A stretch of DNA of 64,000 bases, taken from positions 310,001 through 374,000 of the forward strand of contig JAAVTG010000275.1 in the NCBI GenBank assembly GCA_011947345.1. Direction: 5' to 3'. Made by a program: the position numbers and the translations under genes. A model generated the notes under the pieces. That model was not told the DNA's origin, did no database searches, and worked only from the letters and a program-made list of their open reading frames with translations. Positions within the stretch are counted from its first letter, which is position 1, and the number at the start of each line of letters is the position of its first letter. Shown here one piece after another: positions 42,780-55,026 of this stretch. Source of the stretch: Phytophthora quininea (Eukaryota > Oomycota > Peronosporomycetes > Peronosporales > Peronosporaceae).

Positions 42780-45700
42780 CCTGTTCCTTGAAGCTGCTCC
42801 CGCTCATTTCCGAACTGCTTACAGTGGTAGCGGCCTTGACGAAGCTTCTCGTAAAAAAAAAGTGCACAGGTCCTTGTTTAGCGTCTTCGCGTGTGACAGC
42901 AAAATGGGAAATGAAAAAATAAATTGTGTACGCGTCGACTTACCACCTTCCTCGAAGGGTTCTCAGCTGTCGTCGCTGTCCATCCAATTTACATACTTAT
43001 TTTTATATAGTAATACGAACATCTAGAGGCATCAACAAAGACATGGTATTCTTCGCTCTGAAACGCTTATATAACGTAACTCAAACAAATTTCGTTCTGG
43101 CAGCTGCAATTTAACGTATGTTACATCTATTTAGGGCCATCCGCAACGCCTCTTCGTGCATGAGGATTAAAGAACTTTACAAACAGTGTTGGTATGCACA
43201 AAGATTTTCATCGAATAACATTTATTAACACGTCATTATCTGACTTAATTGATTTTTTTCTTTTTTATGCCAAGGAGGCAACAACCTCTTTGAACCTGCA
43301 ATTATCTTGGTATGTGATACTTTTGTATGGTGACGATAAATTGCTAGTAAATAGTGTATGTAGCTGAGCAGATTTTACTATCTCTAGAGGTTGGCTAACG
43401 TGGGTACCAATACACATTTCATCACAAGACTGGTGTTTCAAATACTCGATAAGCTTTGGGGCACTTTGCATGAAGAAATTATTGACAGGTGCTGGAAACG
43501 AAAATTTATTATAACTATTGCTCAATAAACTTTGTTATTGGAAATCTGCAATAATCCGTTTTTATATTTTCGATACAATTATTTGTAGTTTGACGTTTTT
43601 CATTCAGACACCTGCTCAGGATGCACTTTGTCGTTGTCTGCAGCTAACGCTTGTAGCAATTTGTTCAACGAGGCCAACACACGCATCAACGCAAATAATA
43701 ATTTAGAATAATCAATCCAAAGCAATGACGTGAACACGCCGGAAGCCTTGATGATCCTGGCCTCAACCTGTGACTCGTGGGACGTCAGAAGTGCACAAGC
43801 CTTCCGCCGCAAAATGTGAAACTAGATCATGCCATAGTGGCATTATTATGCGTTGCAGCAGTCGGTATTACATGCAAAATGACTTTTCGGGAGTCCTGGT
43901 GGTACATCATTGGTTATGTTTCTTTCCACCTTGCACTTCATATGGAGTAGCAGTGTTTCTCTAATAAAGTATATGCCACCAGACACGATTCATTTCATGA
44001 AAACAGGGTGAATCACTTGAAAGTTGGGAAGATACGTTGATGTCCTTTTTACACATGTACGTCGCCAATATGTCAAAACAGAATTTCTTAGCAAAATCAC
44101 AGTCAGCCTGGCCAATCTTCTCTCTCTTTCTTCTGTATTCTAGCAAACGTCTCATTTAGCAGAGCTAGAGGCATTAGGAACTTTCCGACTGGATGATTAA
44201 ACCGGTAATACTTAATATCGCCACCCCCAGCAGTGAAACCAACGCACCCAGTTGCGGAGTCCCTCGTACCGATCAAAAGTGGATCTCACCTGCCTTTCCA
44301 CACAGCTTTTGTTTCATTCTGATTGGGGCTTTAATCCGACAGCGCCTCTTGATTATGGAAAAACAGCCAATATATGATGGTTTTCCAAGGTTGGGGTCTG
44401 TAGTTTGTTCTATGCTGGGTTCAGTCGCTCGTTTTCAAGTATATTTACGATAGACGGAGTTTTCTCTCCTCACTTCAGTTTGAGCGCATCGTAGCTAGAG
44501 GAGGATAACCACTCACCACCGTCTGCGGCAAATCACATCCAGATCTCCCCTGTAGGACACGGCAGCATCCTGGTGATCGCATTCTTGAGAATATTGACCG
44601 ACCCCATTGAGTCATCGACGACAGTAAAGAGCTCTCCGTTTTCCCACGATCCCCATAAAGCTAATCCATCTAAACAGGTTTTCCCGATTCAGAAAGGTTC
44701 GCCTTCGGGACGATCTGCTCTATCTCTTTCTCAGTAAGTTCACATTCGCCGCTATGCGATTACTTGGGTAACACCACCAACACGTGGATCACCTGGTCGG
44801 TTGATATGTCTTTAAACATGTCACCAAATTTGTGCGGTGGGGTCGACAGACCTGGCATCCAATATAGGTTTGAGTCCCTTCGACGTCTTGTCTGTAATGG
44901 TTGATAAAAGCCTACTCTTACATGCTGTATCGAATGCCAGGAACAGCCGCATCATCATTTGATTTGGGGGTTCAAACCTTAATTTTGTTATTTAAATGTC
45001 CCACTAATTGACTCGTCTTGACTTTTACGGGGAACAGTGGTCCGATCCAGCCAACGACCATGCAATTGTGCACCTTCGTCTTTCGACGAATTTCTGAAGT
45101 TATTGAATTTTTCAGGCCGCTTAAAAAAGAATAGTTTAAAAAACAATTTATTACAAAATTCGAAAGTAACCCTAGACTCATCTAACTATTAACACGGTGG
45201 TACAGACAACGTTTGCTGCAAGAACGGGTGTACTGTACATCAAGGCGACAGCTCTGTCGCCAGGAATGTAACGAACGCGATGAAGTGGTGCAAGCCATGA
45301 TAGAATATATTCGGAGGAATATATAAAGGGAAATGTTACTTCCAGTTATTTGTGGGGAGAATAACTGTTATTCAATCATGACGAGGTTGCAAAAATGAGT
45401 TATTTTATGCCCCTCGTCTCGACACATTTGCATCCACTTTCTTACTTTGGAACAACATTTCAAATTCACTTTTCATGCGTGCACCATCGTGTCAATACAG
45501 GCATTAAGAGTCGGTGTTATCTCTCGCCAGCGCGTTATGCAGTTCGTTTTCTACATATCTGTCCATCTTGGTGGCTGGATTGCAGTGTCCACCTTGGTGT
45601 TGAGAGTATATGCGCTGTAAAATTGGTACAAGCTTAATAATTGAGTGCTGTATTTGTTACTCCTGAGAAACTAGTGCGCGAATCGAGATGCTCGATACTT

Positions 45701-47900
45701 TTCAGATGTCCCAAACCGCATATGCCCTTCTGGCCCTGGAATCGAGACCCACCATCCGAGGGTCCTAAATATAAGTGGTGGCTGCATATCGGCATCGAAC
45801 TCTATATTGTTAATTGCTACCTTGTACAGGTTGGTTGTGTGGTTGCTGAATGTAATCACAAGCTGCCTTCTAACCCATCCACTGTAGCAATCACGATAAG
45901 GGACTCCCAAACCGCCGTAATAATCTACCCTCTATCTGTATACTTAAATAGAATTGTCGGATCCAGCGATTAGAACCGAAAAGATTGTGCACAAGGCGCA
46001 CGCCGCGGTTCCTGACAGCGACGGATACAGTAGCAGCCAGTGGACACTCCGTCATTCGTCGCCTCTTTCCTGTCACCTTAGCAAACAATGTCTCCTCCTT
46101 GGACGCACTGTCATCTGCAGCCATGAAAGACGCATAGTCCTTCCTATTGTATTTTTTCACGAGGCCAATTATTTTTTAATCATGTTCCAAGATGGCTGGG
46201 GTTCCATTCTGCGGAGCATAGCAATGTGTCGTAGGAGTATCTTCTTGTCGGGGTCGTACACCATTTCCGTTCCCGTAGAGCCAGCGCTGGTTTTCAGCGT
46301 TAGTGGTGGTAGGTTCCTCGTACTTCGAAAGCACCACTTATTTCTCGGCTCGCGATACCGGATGAGTGATGGATTCCCCCAGCTCTTTGAGCTGTCGAAT
46401 TCTGCCTGCTTACCTATTGACTTTGAAGTTTACATAAATGATCGAGTCCATAACGTCTTTGTACGTTTAAATACTCAATCGACTTGCACAGATGGGGGTC
46501 TAATTCACTAGGTTTAGATCGCGTTGTCGGAGATATGTAGCGTCAGGGTGGTCGTATAATCTCCGCCACACTATGGACGCTCTAGCTAGATCACAAAACA
46601 AGAACATAGTTACGGCTGAACCACCTTGATTAACTGGAGTACAGTTCCCCCTTGGAACTACAAAAAAATATGTATATATACTTATAGCTACTTTTTCCTC
46701 GTCTTCAGATGTGGTGGACAATAAACATATTAAGTTTTGAAGTGAAGTAGAGCCAAAACCGAGATGGGAGTTTACCAGTAACACATTTTCAAATAACGGC
46801 GACACGATTACTCTCAAAGGACAAATTTGATTAAGATTGGCTAGCTGGCACCGCAACAGAAGAAAAAACTGTATTCAGGTCGTAGTATCTGCCCAGCCCT
46901 CAAAGGTGCGATTTCTCCCCATGTTATACAATATTAGCTAGTGATTGATGAGATCTCAAAATTCCTCCCAAGCACTACGTTACCTCGCTTAAGCGCACGT
47001 TTTCAAATACCTGGGAAGGAGCTAAATACTAAATGCGTGTCGTTAAGCACAAAGGCTTTTGTGTGTGTCATTAGCCTAAATTTCATAATCTATGAGCTCT
47101 GAGTACTTGGCAAGGAGGGAACTTCGTCCGACAATGCGGCAATCCCTAGCATTTCGCGTAATACACAACACCCGAAGCCAAAGGAAGCAAACGTGCGTTG
47201 CCTATCGGCCGATGCGTTTTATCGTCCTTGGTATTTTCGCTTGTTTCGAATGTAATACAACCGAAATACATATTCTAGCGTCTGGCGCCGATCTGCTGGA
47301 ACCTTCATCATTAAAACCACGGTGCAATTCGGCACTTTACCCGTTTGACGCTTGACTCTTATTCCCGCTCTTGCTACCCTCTTGACTTTTTTCCGTGGTG
47401 TGCTGTGAATTCATGCCCTCGGAAAGTGACGAAGCGTTGTCAGGCTAATAAAGATACTAGGTATGTAGTGTCCAATTAGAAGTTTAACCGTATTGACAAC
47501 TTAGACGCCGCTCATGGTTACACCCACTAATTGTCATAATAAAACGGACAGTTCGTTTTCGAGCTCGGGCAACTCATGTTGCTTAGCACACATCTCGTAG
47601 AGACACCATGTAACATCAAGAAAAATATCTTTCTGGAAATCGTTGTACCAGTGATTAAAGACCCGTTGACACATAATTCTCTTTATCACGAGGACTTTAC
47701 GGCCACCATGACTACAACGAGAAAGTCTGCTATGCCAGCCATCTTCCATGTTAAGAAGGGTGGGAGTGCTATAATACAGCATAATTTATTGCAGATTTCC
47801 CTTCATTAAGTACTACACCTTTGCCCGTCCTAGTTTCAAATACTTTCAAGCAAAGTGGACGGTTGCTCGGTTACGGGTAACCCCGAACAGTAGTATCGCC
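42780..47900. other. 5-kb AT-rich gene desert, no gene recognised
   Basis: Only short open frames occur on either strand. A few could be old transposon pieces (for example 44155..43961 minus, with Lys/Arg-rich start and CDFAKKFCFDILATYM; 43812..43600 minus), but I cannot assign them to any family. No long repeats stand out by eye. Confidence 0.4.
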
Positions 47901-48079
47901 CTCTTATCGGCATTCAGCGCGACCAATACGTCGAGCAAACCGAACAGTCGCTACCTCCCATCAACGAATCCCCGCCAAACGAGTTCGCACCAACAAGTTT
48001 CCGCCCACACTCTCCACGTGCACAAGGTTCTCACTCATGTTTCGATCTTCCAGCGCCAACAAACATGCGGTCCTAAGCT

Positions 48080-48640
48080 AACTACCACACGCACTTAAAC
48101 GCCAAGAAACAGCGAGTACTCGATGCCTCGCGCACTGGCCGGTCGGACTGGCTGGACGTTGCCGCCAGCAACGGCATCAACCGCTCGAAAGCGTACCGCC
48201 TCGCAACTCGAGTCAGTATCGAAGACCGTTGTTGTCATGGCGACGCCCGTGCTAGCGCGAAGAAGGTCACGCCTGGGACCAAGGCAAAACGTGAAAAATA
48301 CTCGAATGACGACTGCATCTACACGCTGAAGCGCATGCAAGGATGCTTTAGTTGATACGCGTGTCAACGTATCGACTTCGACCATCAGCCGCAAGCTTAG
48401 CATAATGTACACCGTAAAGCAAGTCCGAATGATGCTCATGACGTGCAACAAAGAGAGAAGAAGGAGCTGCGCAAGACCTTTGAAGGAGCATCAACGCAAT
48501 GGCGACTTCATCGTCTACTTCGATGAGACCAAATACAACGTCTACTGCAAGAGAGGTCGAGGCCGAGCAAAGAGAGGAGACCGCGCGATCATCGCTCTTC
48601 TGCCGTCAAATGGACGTGCTGGATTTTGCATTTCTAATTC
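48080..48640 (+). pseudogene. Tc1/mariner-like transposase fragment
   Basis: The 5' part reads RVLDASRTGRSDWLDVAASN followed by GINRSKAYRLATR, a helix-turn-helix DNA-binding region in the style of Tc1/IS630 elements. After frame changes, about 48500-48620 reads GDFIVYFDETKYNVYCKRGR and GDRAIIALLPSNG, matching the second-aspartate strand of the DDE domain (hydrophobic stretch, then D-E-T). The third catalytic block is missing. Truncated and inactive. Confidence 0.5.
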
Positions 48641-49279
48641 ATTTTTAATTTAGAAATCCGACCTATATGCTGTATTCTATCTGGTAAGAGATAAGGGATG
48701 TGCAAGCATCTTGCGAAAATAGCATTGCTGCCATTTGGTTGCGAAGAGAGGATATTATACTGGTATCTATTCTGGGCCACGTGCCTGTCCTGTAAGTTAA
48801 AGATGTTTGTACTCAACTAGTTTAATTCCGCACTGTTAAGGAAAGCAGCCATCCCGCCTTCCGGGGTCATTTGACTGATTGATTTGTAAAGTTGATTTTA
48901 ATATCGTCAAGATATTTTTTTATTTCGGAGATTCTACCAAAACTAGCGGGTATGTTTTGCAAAATGTTTTTAAGATGTGCTACTTGCTGTAAGGTGACTA
49001 GTTTAGACCACGATTATTAATTAAAGTTTTTCATCTACCGTAGTTAAAGGATATAATTCGAAACAGTCCACGACAGTGCTGCTGCAACAATCTCGAACTT
49101 TTAACTACATAAAAGGAATTTGTCTCTGCAGAGAAAAACCGCGGGCGCGAGCACAATTGCACTTGCCGTCAAAGTAGTAGTGGGTCAACTGTAAATTCAT
49201 GAGCCGATTCTGAAGGCAACACCACTGCTTTCGCCTCAATGGCTACTTGATTTGAATCAAGCAAAATTGTGCAAGGTGG

Positions 49280-49440
49280 AGCTGGAACAACACGCACCGG
49301 AGGGCTTCATGAACGTGTCAACGAGCTTCTCTTCGATGGGACAATAACTCACCACTCACCTTGAGTAGTGTGTCACGCACGAAGCGGAAACGGATGTTAA
49401 TGTGCGCGTAGTCATCTCGTTTCTATTAATGACAAGCGGC
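49280..49440 (-). pseudogene. Ty1/copia retrotransposon fragment (RNase H end)
   Basis: One minus-strand frame reads AHINIRFRFVRDTLLK, like the HIDIRYHFVRD block at the C-terminus of copia RNase H, followed in a nearby frame by a VDTFMKPSGA-like ending similar to the usual ADIFTKPL. Very short and frame-broken. Confidence 0.4.
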
Positions 49441-51095
49441 CGATAGCCGTAGCTTGGCAACTTGGAATAAAATGCGGCTCAGTCCTTCAAAGAATCTGGT
49501 GAGTAGGACACGCGGCGGGAGATCCCATGGTGGGACGGTACATGGGTGAATTCGTCGTCTTTGTCAAACACACTTTATTTTGAATGAGTTCATAATAATA
49601 TTCCTTTTTCCCCGTAGTCTTTTGATTTTGTTATCTTTCCTTGACCAACTTCCAGTTTGCAGATACTAAAGAGCCAGCTTAGAGCGGGCTCTCTTGATAG
49701 CTCTCTTGATAATTCGCCACCGGTAGTGACCATGAGATATGTTGATAATTTTCTTCGTAAATTTCCGCATAATTCTTCACAAAACAACGCATGAGAGCAA
49801 AAACAAAATCAGAGCACTCGGGCTGCGTTTTTTTGGTGTGGAGGGTAGGCAATCTGTTCCTACACGACACCATACCGTCGGGTCGAATAGGATGTGCTCA
49901 AATTTCGTAGCTTGAATTCAGGCTGTAGCGAGGTACACTGCCGTCTGGACTAACCAACTGTCTCTTCTGTACAACATAACCAAATCAATGGTTGCGCTTC
50001 GAGCTCCTACCCAAACCTCTCAACAGACAGTATTGCTTGCTATCTTCGTCTTGTGGCGCTGTGGCAAGTCATGGGTGATCCCGTGATACATTCAGTATCA
50101 TTTTTGATGATGGGATGTTGATGTGCCTGTAGTGCGTGACCACGCCGCGACAACGACGACATATTCTCAACACCTCGTAAGAGCGACACCAAGTACCAAA
50201 GCAGCTCTAATTCCGCAGCCAAACGAGGTGGTGAGGGGCACTGGAACCAGTGATATTCGTGGTGACTAAGAAAAGAATAGCTTACATTCAAATAACTGTA
50301 AAGTAGCTAAAGAAAATCAAATATTTGAAGCTTGCAAAGATCATTACAGAGCTGTGTTCGGCTTTATAAACGCCACAGGAGTTATATTTTATCCATCGTG
50401 CTGCAAGCGACGCTCCCTCGTGCTGGATCTGTTCGGGTCGCACCAGTATAGAATTTGATCTCTCCCACAGCGGCTCTCTCATTTCATTTTCTTGTCGTAC
50501 TTATTCCAACGCTTTCTTTTAATTTTTTGGGTTGAGTTTATCCTGCTGCCAAGCACCATCGTAGCCGTTTCAAGGTCGGAGGGCTATCTTAAATACGTTT
50601 TGTATGGAACCTAAGTTGAGATAGATGTTGACCGATTTGCTCAAATTTTGCAATATATCTTGGCTTTAGTCCAAAACAGTATCCCCATAAAACGTAACGT
50701 GATTTGTCAATCGATTGCCCACCAGGATGACTTTAAGTACCAACCGTCGTACCAACAAGCATAGTTGGCCTGTACGCTTCGCGGTTCCTGCATTAGATTC
50801 AAGAGATAGCGGACAAAAGTTTAGACCTATTCTCACTGGAAAGAAAATCGAATTGAGGGAGAATTGTCCTTCCAACCTAGCGAAGACAATATTCATAAGA
50901 CGAATTTATCAATTCATGGACAGCTGCCCTACCATATTGGACTATTTATAAAATAACGCAAACAACACAGCTGTCAATGGGGAAGTCCGGACCCCTTGAT
51001 AGACTTCTGTCTGCCATTGTGTAGCTAATTGTGTTGACGAGTGTCATTTCTTTACTGGAGGAGACATTGTCATGTCTGCACTCTTTGCAGTCGAG
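49441..51095. other. AT-rich region, no gene recognised
   Basis: About 1.65 kb without a supported gene. Short frames at 50040..50291 and 50288..50482 (minus) and 50715..50951 (plus) carry no signature. Confidence 0.4.
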
Positions 51096-51392
51096 TCAAC
51101 TCTCCTGTGAGGGATATTTTTCTTTGCTGGAGAAGGTGGAGGCGCTAGAATCTACTTTCTGTAGCCGTCCAGCTCTCGTAACCAGTTTGCCACCCCGAGT
51201 TCGCTGCGAGTAATACCATTTGCTTCGCTTTTGTTTTTGTATAACCGGAAGTGAGAGTGGGAAAATGCCACAAGTTCTAAAGCCGTTGACAATATAGCCT
51301 TGTTTCCCACGACTTCCTCTTGGTCTGCTAGAAATTGCTACTGCCTTCTTCTTTGCGATGGTCGGGTCAGAAGAGAACAAGATACGACGCAT
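51096..51392 (-). pseudogene. Pogo/DDE_1-like transposase tail fragment
   Basis: Reads GYIVNGFRTCGIFPLSLPVI, closely resembling the conserved (N)GFRxTGI(Y/F)P(L/F) segment that follows the DDE domain of pogo/DDE_1 transposases. A basic stretch precedes it and a short tail follows. No catalytic domain is recognisable upstream, so it is a fragment. Confidence 0.4.
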
Positions 51393-52064
51393 GAACTTAA
51401 TATCTTTCTCTTGATGTTCTTGAATATCGCAACATTTAAATATGCTTTAGGCGGCAAGCACACTAATATCATCATCACAAACTAACACAACAGGACCTCG
51501 ATATGTCGCCAATATTGTCCGCAAAAGAGTCATTCATATCTTCAAAAATCGCTGTTTAGAAACTCTTTAGATACTGAAATAATTCCATCGTCAGGAGTCA
51601 CAGAACCATCCAATGTCGTGCATTGTAGATGCTGGCCTGGCAAAATAAAATGACGAGGGCAGAACTGAGGTCGGATCAGACCGCCGTCTCTTGTCCTTCC
51701 TGCGCTTTCTTATGACATTTGAACTTACCCAAGATTCACCACTTGGGTGATAGTTTCGCCGTCACGCACGCGCTGGAGAGCGTCCTGGAGTTGTCTATTA
51801 AGCCAGCCCCTTCCACCTCCTTCAGTGAAGCCAGATTTCTTACGTCGACAAGCCACAAATTACATGGTTCATAAATTGAAGTAAATCGAACTGCCAATCA
51901 CGGATGCGCAGCTCTGATAAAGTATTCGAGTTGGATTGCGGGGATTGCGGTTAACTTGTATTGTGGGAATTATTGTGTCATATATTGACAATATCCTGTG
52001 CATAACATAATATTGACAACAGTTTAATTTTACTGAGATATTCTCTTTCGAAACAGTCCTGCAG
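51393..52064. other. AT-rich region left of duplicated block, no gene recognised
   Basis: About 0.67 kb, no supported gene. The sequence changes abruptly at about 52065, where the duplicated block begins. Confidence 0.45.
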
Positions 52065-52145
52065 CAGGACGAGAGCTGCATCAAGCTGATGGAGGACTTT
52101 ATCCAGGACAAGCCGCAGCTCTGGAACGAGGACATCGGCGTCTAA
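52065..52145 (+). pseudogene. Cytosine deaminase 3' fragment, copy A
   Basis: Encodes the last 26 or so residues of the deaminase at 58142 (CIKLMEDFIQDKPQLWNEDI) with its stop, and nothing upstream. It marks the breakpoint of the duplication. Not functional. Confidence 0.8.
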
Positions 52146-52285
52146 GTGTCCGTCTCCAATAAACTTCTCGACGAATTTCAAAATGCGTCAACTTCAACAC
52201 GGTGTTGACTTCAGTGATAAGTACTCCAAAGCGTCAGAATTTGTCAGACAGGTCAACTTGTGCGAGACAAGGGTCGGCATCCAGC

Positions 52286-53476
52286 ATGAGCGAATGGCTG
52301 CTAGCTGTCCACTCCGGCGCGGGCCGCTACGGCGCCACCAACGAGACAGCCTACCTGTCGCTACTTCGGTCGGCTCTCCAGAGAGGTCGTGAGGCTATCA
52401 GTGGAGATGGAACTGCCCCCACCGCCGCACAAGTGGCCACGATCCTACTGCACTCGTTCGAGAGGAGTGTCCTCACGAACGCTGGTCTGGGGTCGAATCT
52501 GACGGAGCAACGTCGCGTCGAGTGCGAGTCGAGTGTGGTGTGTGGTCGATCCCGACTAGTCGGCAGTTGTGCTGCAGTTCGAGGCGTGTGTGAGCCGAGT
52601 GCATTGGCGTTGAAGCTGCTGCAGCAGGCAGAGACCGTCGAGAGAGGCGACCCAGTGGACGCCTTCCGATTCGGTCGACAGCCTCCGTTGGTGGTGGTCG
52701 GAGAGCAAGCTCGGGCTTTGGCGAGGGAGTTCGGTCTGGAGACGGCGACGGACGCAGAGCTGGAGACGTATCAAGTGACGGAGCAGGCAACTCAGCAGTG
52801 GGAGAAGTGGCATCGGCGCTTTCAGGGTGGGGAGCGAACGACGGCAACGAAGACGGTGGAGACGGAGGACGAGGAGAGGCTGGACACGGTCGGCGCTGTT
52901 TGTGTGGACCCGATGGGCAACGTGGCGGCGGCGCTGTCGAGTGGCGGCGTGGCGTACAAAGTTCCGGGTCGAATGGGTTTGGCTGGGTGTCCTCGACTGG
53001 GCTGCGACGCCGCGAATGCCGTGGCGACGAACTCAATCGGTCGCAAGCGCCAACGAGGGCAAGGAATGGTGAAGAGGAGGAATGGGTTTGCCGTGGCGTG
53101 CACGGGGAGAGGAGAGCACTTGATCCGCAGCAACTTTGTGGGGACGTTGGGTCGGACATTGGCCAAGTCTGTGGATCTGGAGCGGGCTCTGCGGAAAGCG
53201 TTCGAGGAGGCGAGTGGAGACAATGGCGGAGTTGGGATCGAAGGAGGCGTCTTGGCTCTGGTCTCAGCACCTCCCAACGAGTCTTCCAGTCGACCGGTTC
53301 AGCTTGGTGTAGCGTTCACAACTCCCTGTATGGGCGTAGGCTTCCTGCAGTGCAGTCCTGGCGAGGCATCGACCGCTCAAGTTCAGTTGCTGCGTCGTCC
53401 TGCTAGTCGACAGTCGACGAGTTCTGACGGAGCGCAAGAGCTTGTGATCCACGTCTCGCTACTCAACATCAATTGA
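52286..53476 (+). CDS. Taspase-1-like threonine aspartase, copy A
   Basis: Ntn-hydrolase of the type-2 asparaginase superfamily that self-cleaves before a threonine to form an alpha/beta enzyme. 396 residues from ATG 52286 (MSEWLLAVHSGAGRYG); the frame extends upstream only to a TTG. The predicted cleavage site is Asp200-Thr201 in RLDTVGAVCVDPMGNVAAAL, with the following SSGGVAYKVPGRMGLAGCP. Taspase-type landmarks follow: CTGRGEHLIRSNF and TPCMGVGFLQC. Taspase 1 cuts protein substrates after Asp in QxD/G-type sites, so a protein-processing role is more likely than free asparaginase activity. No signal peptide. An out-of-frame ATG at 52183 lies upstream. Confidence 0.85.
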   Translation: MSEWLLAVHSGAGRYGATNETAYLSLLRSALQRGREAISGDGTAPTAAQVATILLHSFERSVLTNAGLGSNLTEQRRVECESSVVCGRSRLVGSCAAVRGVCEPSALALKLLQQAETVERGDPVDAFRFGRQPPLVVVGEQARALAREFGLETATDAELETYQVTEQATQQWEKWHRRFQGGERTTATKTVETEDEERLDTVGAVCVDPMGNVAAALSSGGVAYKVPGRMGLAGCPRLGCDAANAVATNSIGRKRQRGQGMVKRRNGFAVACTGRGEHLIRSNFVGTLGRTLAKSVDLERALRKAFEEASGDNGGVGIEGGVLALVSAPPNESSSRPVQLGVAFTTPCMGVGFLQCSPGEASTAQVQLLRRPASRQSTSSDGAQELVIHVSLLNIN

Positions 53477-53522
53477 GAAGGGCCAAGCAAGGGTTAGTAT
53501 ATTACGGCTACTGAATGCTACG

Positions 53523-53957
53523 TCAAGGCTGGCTGTCCAAGAAGTATCGGTAGAGGTTCTCTTCGTCGGCCAAGTCTGCTTCTCCTACGACGTCCGCACA
53601 CTGTCGATACAGCGTCGCCGCTTCTTCCGACAAGTTGTGGGCCGAGCCATGGTACTGGATGAGGCAGTCGGTTGGGATGGCCTGCAGCAGGCGCTGGACG
53701 GGTCGGACGCAGCTCGAGGACCGACAGAAGACCAGGAAGTCTCTTTCGCTGAAGTTGAGCACGTCGAAGAGCGAGTGGACGCTGGTGCGCGCTCCTGTTT
53801 CTTGGAAGGCGCAGGTGCTGAAGAAGGTTCCGTTGTCGAGGATGGTTTGGACGTGGTCGCTCACAGCCGGAGAGCACTCGACAGCATCTCCCATTGCTGC
53901 GATGGATGCAGAGCTCAGCAGCAGAAACCACATCCAGATGAGATTGAAGTGGTGCAT
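53523..53957 (-). CDS. Elicitin-like secreted protein, copy A
   Basis: 144 residues with a signal peptide (hydrophobic core FLLLSSASIAAMGDA). The mature part has six cysteines at 28, 49, 78, 83, 98 and 120 in the elicitin spacing, including CRSSSC (78-83). Elicitins are small helical sterol-binding proteins secreted by Phytophthora and Pythium and recognised by some plants. Three N-glycosylation sites are visible (NGT 42, NFS 68, NLS 108). The tail of about 24 residues after the last cysteine is acidic. It is convergent with the taspase-like gene, 46 bases apart. Copy B differs at one residue (Ala31 here, Val in B). Confidence 0.85.
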   Translation of the reverse strand: MHHFNLIWMWFLLLSSASIAAMGDAVECSPAVSDHVQTILDNGTFFSTCAFQETGARTSVHSLFDVLNFSERDFLVFCRSSSCVRPVQRLLQAIPTDCLIQYHGSAHNLSEEAATLYRQCADVVGEADLADEENLYRYFLDSQP

Positions 53958-54217
53958 CTTCGGTTGAATTGGAAATGGAATGGACGATCTGATGGCGACG
54001 CCGAGGAATGAAGAATGACGTTACGTGGGGGTCAGTGTGGCGAAAGATAAGCAGGCGCGGTCTCTGCAATCGAATTTTTGAGGCATTTGTTTCGTTTTTC
54101 CTGGCCCGCCTTAGCCTGAGGCTCAGGTGCAACAAGTGATCACTCGATAGTTGCTGTCGTGCTTATATGGATACAGGATGCAGACAAGCACATTGGTGAC
54201 TCACGTTAATGATTTTT

Positions 54218-54385
54218 TTACCGCTTGGTCCGCTGTTCGAGCAGATCAAGAGCGAGTTGATATTCCGACGCCAGGCGGTCGATCGCTAATTGATCAACTT
54301 CGATTTGAGCGATAACGCTACTCACGATGGATTGAGGCGCTCCCTGCGGCACTGGAACTGAGACCAGACCTTTACGATCCGCCAT
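54218..54385 (-). CDS. Small 55-residue ORF, unknown
   Basis: A complete small frame with ATG at 54385 and TAA at 54218. It encodes MADRKGLVSVPVPQ, then an amphipathic helix rich in Leu, Ile, Ala and Glu (VDQLAIDRLASEYQLALDLL) and a basic end (EQRTKR). The helix could form a coiled coil. It lies in the spacer of the inverted repeat. It could be a real microprotein or the start of an old retroelement gag; I cannot tell. Confidence 0.35.
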   Translation of the reverse strand: MADRKGLVSVPVPQGAPQSIVSSVIAQIEVDQLAIDRLASEYQLALDLLEQRTKR

Positions 54386-54596
54386 TTTTAGGGTACCAGC
54401 GACCCTACTGCAATTGCAGCTCAGCGTGGTAACAGCTTTTGGCTATTTGACGGTTAGTCTAGTGGTTGTTGTTCGACGCACTCGTAGCAGTAACTGCGTG
54501 TTCCCACTTAGTTTTGCTGAGGATGTGGAAGCGCTAAAGTTTTAGCAGCAAAGTGCTATAACAGTCAAAAAATATAAGTCTTTCGCATCGACCGGG

Positions 54597-55026
54597 CTAA
54601 TTGAACCAGCAATAATCATTGAAACTGCGCTTCAATCCCAAAAGCATCGGTAGAGATCGTCGTCCCCTACAGTCAGTCTCCTCACACTTGAAATACAACT
54701 CGGCCACCTCTTGTGATACATTGCGCTCTGAGCCATGGTACGAAATGAGGCAGTCGCTCGGGATCGTCTTGATCAGTTCTTGCACGGGTTTAATGCAGCT
54801 GGAAGAGCGGCAAGTCTCGCTCACTCGCCTTGAGTACGTCCATGAGTGAATCGACATGGAGGTTGGTCCCCGTGGCACAGCTATTACTGAAGAGCGCTCC
54901 GTCGTCGAGTGTGTTTGTCACAGACTTGCTGACGGCATAGGAGCACACGGGACTGCTCGCTGCTGTGGTCGGGATGACGATGCTTAGTACCAGGAGTAAG
55001 GTCTGGAAACTCGCGAAGGCGCGCAT
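54597..55026 (-). pseudogene. Elicitin-like pseudogene in the inverted-repeat spacer
   Basis: The first part starts at ATG 55026 with a signal peptide (LLLVLSIVIPTTAA) and reads to the middle of the elicitin domain. The second part, in another frame, has the later cysteines (CRSSSC and the following helix) and runs to 54597. Compared with copies A and B, about 8-10 bases are missing at the junction near 54815, which removes the normal residues before CRSSSC and shifts the frame. This loss is not in a homopolymer, so a genuine pseudogene is likely. It is clearly diverged from the A/B pair, an older paralogue. Confidence 0.65.

Larger units (their letters stand above)
52065..54156 (+). repeat. 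Duplicated block, copy A (left arm of inverted repeat)
   Basis: Nearly identical in reverse to 56132..58222 (copy B), about 2.09 kb. It contains the last codons of the cytosine deaminase, a complete taspase-like gene and a complete elicitin-like gene. Copy A starts inside the deaminase coding sequence, so copy B, which adjoins the whole deaminase, is the likely source. Confidence 0.85.

Noticed and set aside
45641..46856. Several 80-185-codon frames in the AT-rich desert
   Set aside because: No shared motif with any transposon or gene family that I recognise; composition is consistent with chance.
52473..53270. 265-codon minus-strand frame (and its equivalents in the other two copies, 57017..57814 and 62167..62964)
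   Set aside because: Fully antisense to the taspase-like gene, Ser/Pro/Arg-rich composition typical of a reverse-frame shadow in GC-rich coding DNA.
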